8,605 nt of DNA from Thiobacillus sp. Its GTDB lineage: Bacteria > Pseudomonadota > Gammaproteobacteria > Burkholderiales > Thiobacillaceae. Shown piece by piece: positions 7,033 to 8,605 of this stretch. Both the position numbers and the translations under genes were made by a program. Where the stretch lies: NCBI GenBank assembly GCA_024710445.1, contig JANJUT010000100.1:1-8605 (forward strand), written 5' to 3'. The first letter of the stretch is position 1, and each line of letters starts with the position of its first letter. The notes under the pieces were generated by a model. That model saw only the letters and a program-made list of their open reading frames with translations, made no database searches and was not told the DNA's origin.

Positions 7033-7061
7033 TTGTGGTGGGTGAAAGCCGGGCGTATTAA
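7033..7061 (+). promoter_or_regulatory. Weak candidate promoter for the phosphatase-gpmA pair
   Basis: TTGTGG (7033-7038) and TATTAA (7056-7061) are separated by 17 bases and would give a start near 7068, about 40 bases before the ATG. Both boxes match sigma-70 consensus only partly (3/6 and 4/6). TACACT at 7073-7078 is an alternative -10 element. Confidence 0.25.
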
Positions 7062-7103
7062 CACGGCACGTCCTACACTGGATATAGATCAGATCGCCCC
7101 GAA

Positions 7104-7117
7104 TTGATATGCATCAT
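7104..7117. promoter_or_regulatory. FNR-like site covering the phosphatase start codon
   Basis: TTGATATGCATCAT matches nine of the ten defined bases of the FNR/ANR consensus TTGAT-N4-ATCAA. Its middle four bases begin with the ATG of the downstream gene. If real, this position would block transcription or early elongation of the phosphatase-gpmA unit rather than activate it. It is about 210 bases from the proposed ccoN start, too far for usual activation of that operon. Confidence 0.35.
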
Positions 7118-7762
7118 GTTGCCAAACCCGTAACGACCCGCATCTGTTTCATTCGCCACGGTGAAACCGACTGGAATGTGGCGAAGCGCATTCAGGGTCA
7201 TACCGACATCCCGCTCAACGAGACCGGGCGGGCGCAGGCGCTGGCGATGGCATTCAATGCCGCGCACCAGCGTTTTCATGCGATCTACAGCAGCGACCTG
7301 ACGCGGGCGCTGGAGACGGCACGGGCGCTGGCACAGCGCGAGGACCAGGTGGTGAAGTTCCTGCCGCAATTACGTGAGCGGCATTACGGCGTGTTTCAGG
7401 GCATTACGGCTGCCGAGGGGGCGGTGAAGTATCCGGAGGCGTATGCCCATTATGTGGCGCGCGATCTGGAATACGATTTCGAGAGCGGCGAGTCGCTGCG
7501 CGGGTTTGCCGAGCGGGTAGCAGATGGCATCGACTGGCTGCTGCGGCACCACAGCGGGCAGACGATAGCAGCGGTCAGCCACAGCGGTGTGCTTGATGTG
7601 ATCTACCGCCGCGCCACCGGGCGGCCGCTGCATACGCCGCGTGATTTCGTCATCCCCAACTGCGCCCTCAACTGGTTCCATTTCGACGGCCAGGGCTGGC
7701 ATCTGGAAGCGTGGGCCGATCGCCACTACCTGCATGATGTGCTGACGGAATCCCCGGAATGA
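7109..7762 (+). CDS. Histidine phosphatase superfamily protein (phosphoglycerate mutase-like)
   Basis: This 217-residue cytoplasmic enzyme has the phosphohistidine fold. R16-H17-G18 (RHGETDWN) carries the catalytic histidine. R66 (SSDLTRALETA), E90 (LRERHYGVFQG) and H158 (AVSHSG) complete the active site, so it is expected to be active. Compared with true 2,3-BPG-dependent mutases it lacks the long GLNK...PPPPL insertion, so it belongs with the GpmB/CobC-like phosphatases. The substrate cannot be read from sequence: sugar phosphates, phosphoglycerate, alpha-ribazole phosphate or a nucleotide are all possible. The ATG at 7109 is the only reasonable in-frame start and has no clear SD. The stop overlaps the gpmA start as ATGA, so the two are likely one operon with coupled translation. 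Confidence 0.93.
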   Translation: MHHVAKPVTTRICFIRHGETDWNVAKRIQGHTDIPLNETGRAQALAMAFNAAHQRFHAIYSSDLTRALETARALAQREDQVVKFLPQLRERHYGVFQGITAAEGAVKYPEAYAHYVARDLEYDFESGESLRGFAERVADGIDWLLRHHSGQTIAAVSHSGVLDVIYRRATGRPLHTPRDFVIPNCALNWFHFDGQGWHLEAWADRHYLHDVLTESPE

Positions 7763-8484
7763 ACGAGCCTGCCCTGCAGATGGTGTTCTTTCGCCATGGT
7801 CACAGCGAATGGAATCTGACCGATCGCTTTACTGGCTGGACCGATATCCCACTGACCGGGATCGGCCTTGCCGAGGCGGCTGCAGCGGGGCGGCAGTTGG
7901 CGCGGGCGGGGTATGGCTTCGACGAGGTGCATGGTTCGGTGTTGCAGCGCTCGCGCCAGACCGCCGAGGCGATACTTAATGCGATGGGCATACCCGAGGT
8001 GCCATTGTTCACCAGTTGGCGCCTGAACGAGCGGCATTACGGTGCGCTGCAGGGCCTGAACAAGCGGGAGATATTCTCGACCTGGGGTGAGGAAGCTTCA
8101 CGCCGCTGGTGGCGCGGTTATTTTGAGCCGCCACCGCCGCTCGACTTCGACGATCCTCGTCATCCGCGTTTCGATCCTTTGTATGCCACGCTGGATCCGG
8201 CGGACCTGCCAGCCAGCGAAAGTCTGCGCGACTGCCAGCAGCGTACGCTGCCATATTGGCATGAGGTGCTGGTGCCGAAAATACGCGCGGGAAAACACCT
8301 GCTGGTGGTGAGCCACGGCAACACGATGCGCGGGCTGGTGATGCATCTCGATGGCCTGTCTGCCGAAGCCATGGAAAAGGTGGAAATTCCATCCGGGGTT
8401 CCGCTGGTCTACCGGTTCGGGTCTGATCTCAGCGTACTCGGGCATGAATGGCTGGAAGTTCCGGAGATTGCTTCCTTTTCCTGA
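7759..8484 (+). CDS. gpmA: 2,3-bisphosphoglycerate-dependent phosphoglycerate mutase
   Basis: This 241-residue enzyme interconverts 3- and 2-phosphoglycerate in glycolysis and gluconeogenesis through a phosphohistidine. The active site matches Escherichia coli GpmA with a constant offset of two: R12-H13 (RHGHSEWN), R64, E91 (RLNERHYGALQGLNK) and H186 (SHGNTMRGL). FTGWTDIPLT, the PPPPL stretch at 124-128 and IPSGVPLVYRF are further signatures of the dPGM group, which separates it from the cofactor-independent GpmI type. The residue after RHG is histidine (H15), where E. coli has glutamate and other family members glutamine; this is probably tolerated. It overlaps the preceding gene by four bases and has only a weak SD, suggesting translational coupling. 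It ends one base before the stop codon of the opposing gene. Confidence 0.96.
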   Translation: MNEPALQMVFFRHGHSEWNLTDRFTGWTDIPLTGIGLAEAAAAGRQLARAGYGFDEVHGSVLQRSRQTAEAILNAMGIPEVPLFTSWRLNERHYGALQGLNKREIFSTWGEEASRRWWRGYFEPPPPLDFDDPRHPRFDPLYATLDPADLPASESLRDCQQRTLPYWHEVLVPKIRAGKHLLVVSHGNTMRGLVMHLDGLSAEAMEKVEIPSGVPLVYRFGSDLSVLGHEWLEVPEIASFS

Positions 8485-8485
8485 C

Positions 8486-8605
8486 TCAGGCGGTCTTAAG
8501 ATCCTGCGCCAGCCCGAGGTGTGTGATCTTTCCGGCATGGACCAGCATTCCTGTCTTGAGCCCGGCATCGGCTTCCAGTGCGGCCAGTCCCTGCGCCGCC
8601 AGTGC
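8486..8605 (-). CDS. ald: C-terminal end of a probable alanine dehydrogenase, cut by window edge
   Basis: Only the last 39 codons are in the window. They read ALAAQGLAALEADAGLKTGM, then a segment containing VHAGKITHLGLAQDLKTA and a TGA stop. The pattern AL..xG..AaL..D..L..G..V..GK.T...vA.dL matches what I recall of the C-terminus of NAD-dependent alanine dehydrogenases, which interconvert alanine with pyruvate and ammonia. With so little sequence, another member of the Ald/transhydrogenase-alpha family is possible. It is convergent with gpmA, with a single base between the two stop codons. Confidence 0.65.
   Translation of the reverse strand, partial: ALAAQGLAALEADAGLKTGMLVHAGKITHLGLAQDLKTA

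Larger units (their letters stand above)
6862..7108. other. AT-rich divergent intergenic region between ccoN and the phosphatase gene
   Basis: This 247-bp gap separates two diverging transcription units and is clearly richer in A and T than the genes. It holds palindromic elements and possible promoters, listed separately. A 35-codon frame at 6954-7061 has no convincing support. No RNA gene was recognised. Confidence 0.8.

Noticed and set aside
6954..7061. 35-codon plus-strand frame in the ccoN/phosphatase gap
   Set aside because: It has only a weak AGG upstream, its start lies inside the 18-bp dyad, and it has no recognisable feature. It looks like chance.

Overview
The window looks like part of a Proteobacterial chromosome, most likely beta or gamma. 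The reasons are a complete ccoNOQP operon in canonical order followed by ccoG and ccoH, a DUF3149-type micro-protein, a moderately high GC content, and a 2,3-bisphosphoglycerate-dependent phosphoglycerate mutase. Genus cannot be fixed from the sequence alone. No phage, transposon, CRISPR, tRNA or rRNA signal was seen.

Left part (1-1389, minus strand): the N-terminal 463 codons of a GAF-PAS-GGDEF signalling protein, cut by the window edge just after the GGDEF core. Centre (1527-6861, minus strand, read right to left): ccoN, ccoO, ccoQ, ccoP, ccoG, ccoH and a 44-residue membrane protein. Gaps inside the structural genes are tiny (ccoN-ccoO 11 bp, ccoO-ccoQ 6 bp, ccoQ/ccoP overlapping at ATGA). 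The ccoP-ccoG junction is larger and holds two strong overlapping inverted repeats. Right part (plus strand): two tandem histidine-phosphatase-superfamily genes with a 4-bp overlap, the second being gpmA. They are followed, tail to tail with one base between stop codons, by the C-terminal end of a minus-strand gene resembling alanine dehydrogenase.

The centre encodes a cbb3-type cytochrome c oxidase, a high-affinity proton-pumping oxidase for low oxygen. CcoN is the haem-copper catalytic subunit, CcoO and CcoP carry one and two c-type haems, and CcoQ is the small stabilising subunit. CcoG and CcoH serve copper supply and assembly. The copper ATPase gene ccoI and the small gene ccoS, often found next to ccoGH, are not in this window; a DUF3149-like gene sits where one might look for ccoS.

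The 247-bp AT-rich divergent region (6862-7108) is the main regulatory space. It holds an 18-bp dyad, a plausible ccoN core promoter with a degenerate FNR-like site at the class II position, and a better FNR-like match that covers the start codon of the plus-strand phosphatase gene. Most of the window is well-known biology. The items worth a second look are the overlapping hairpins, the regulatory dyads and the micro-protein; I do not see a wholly new system.
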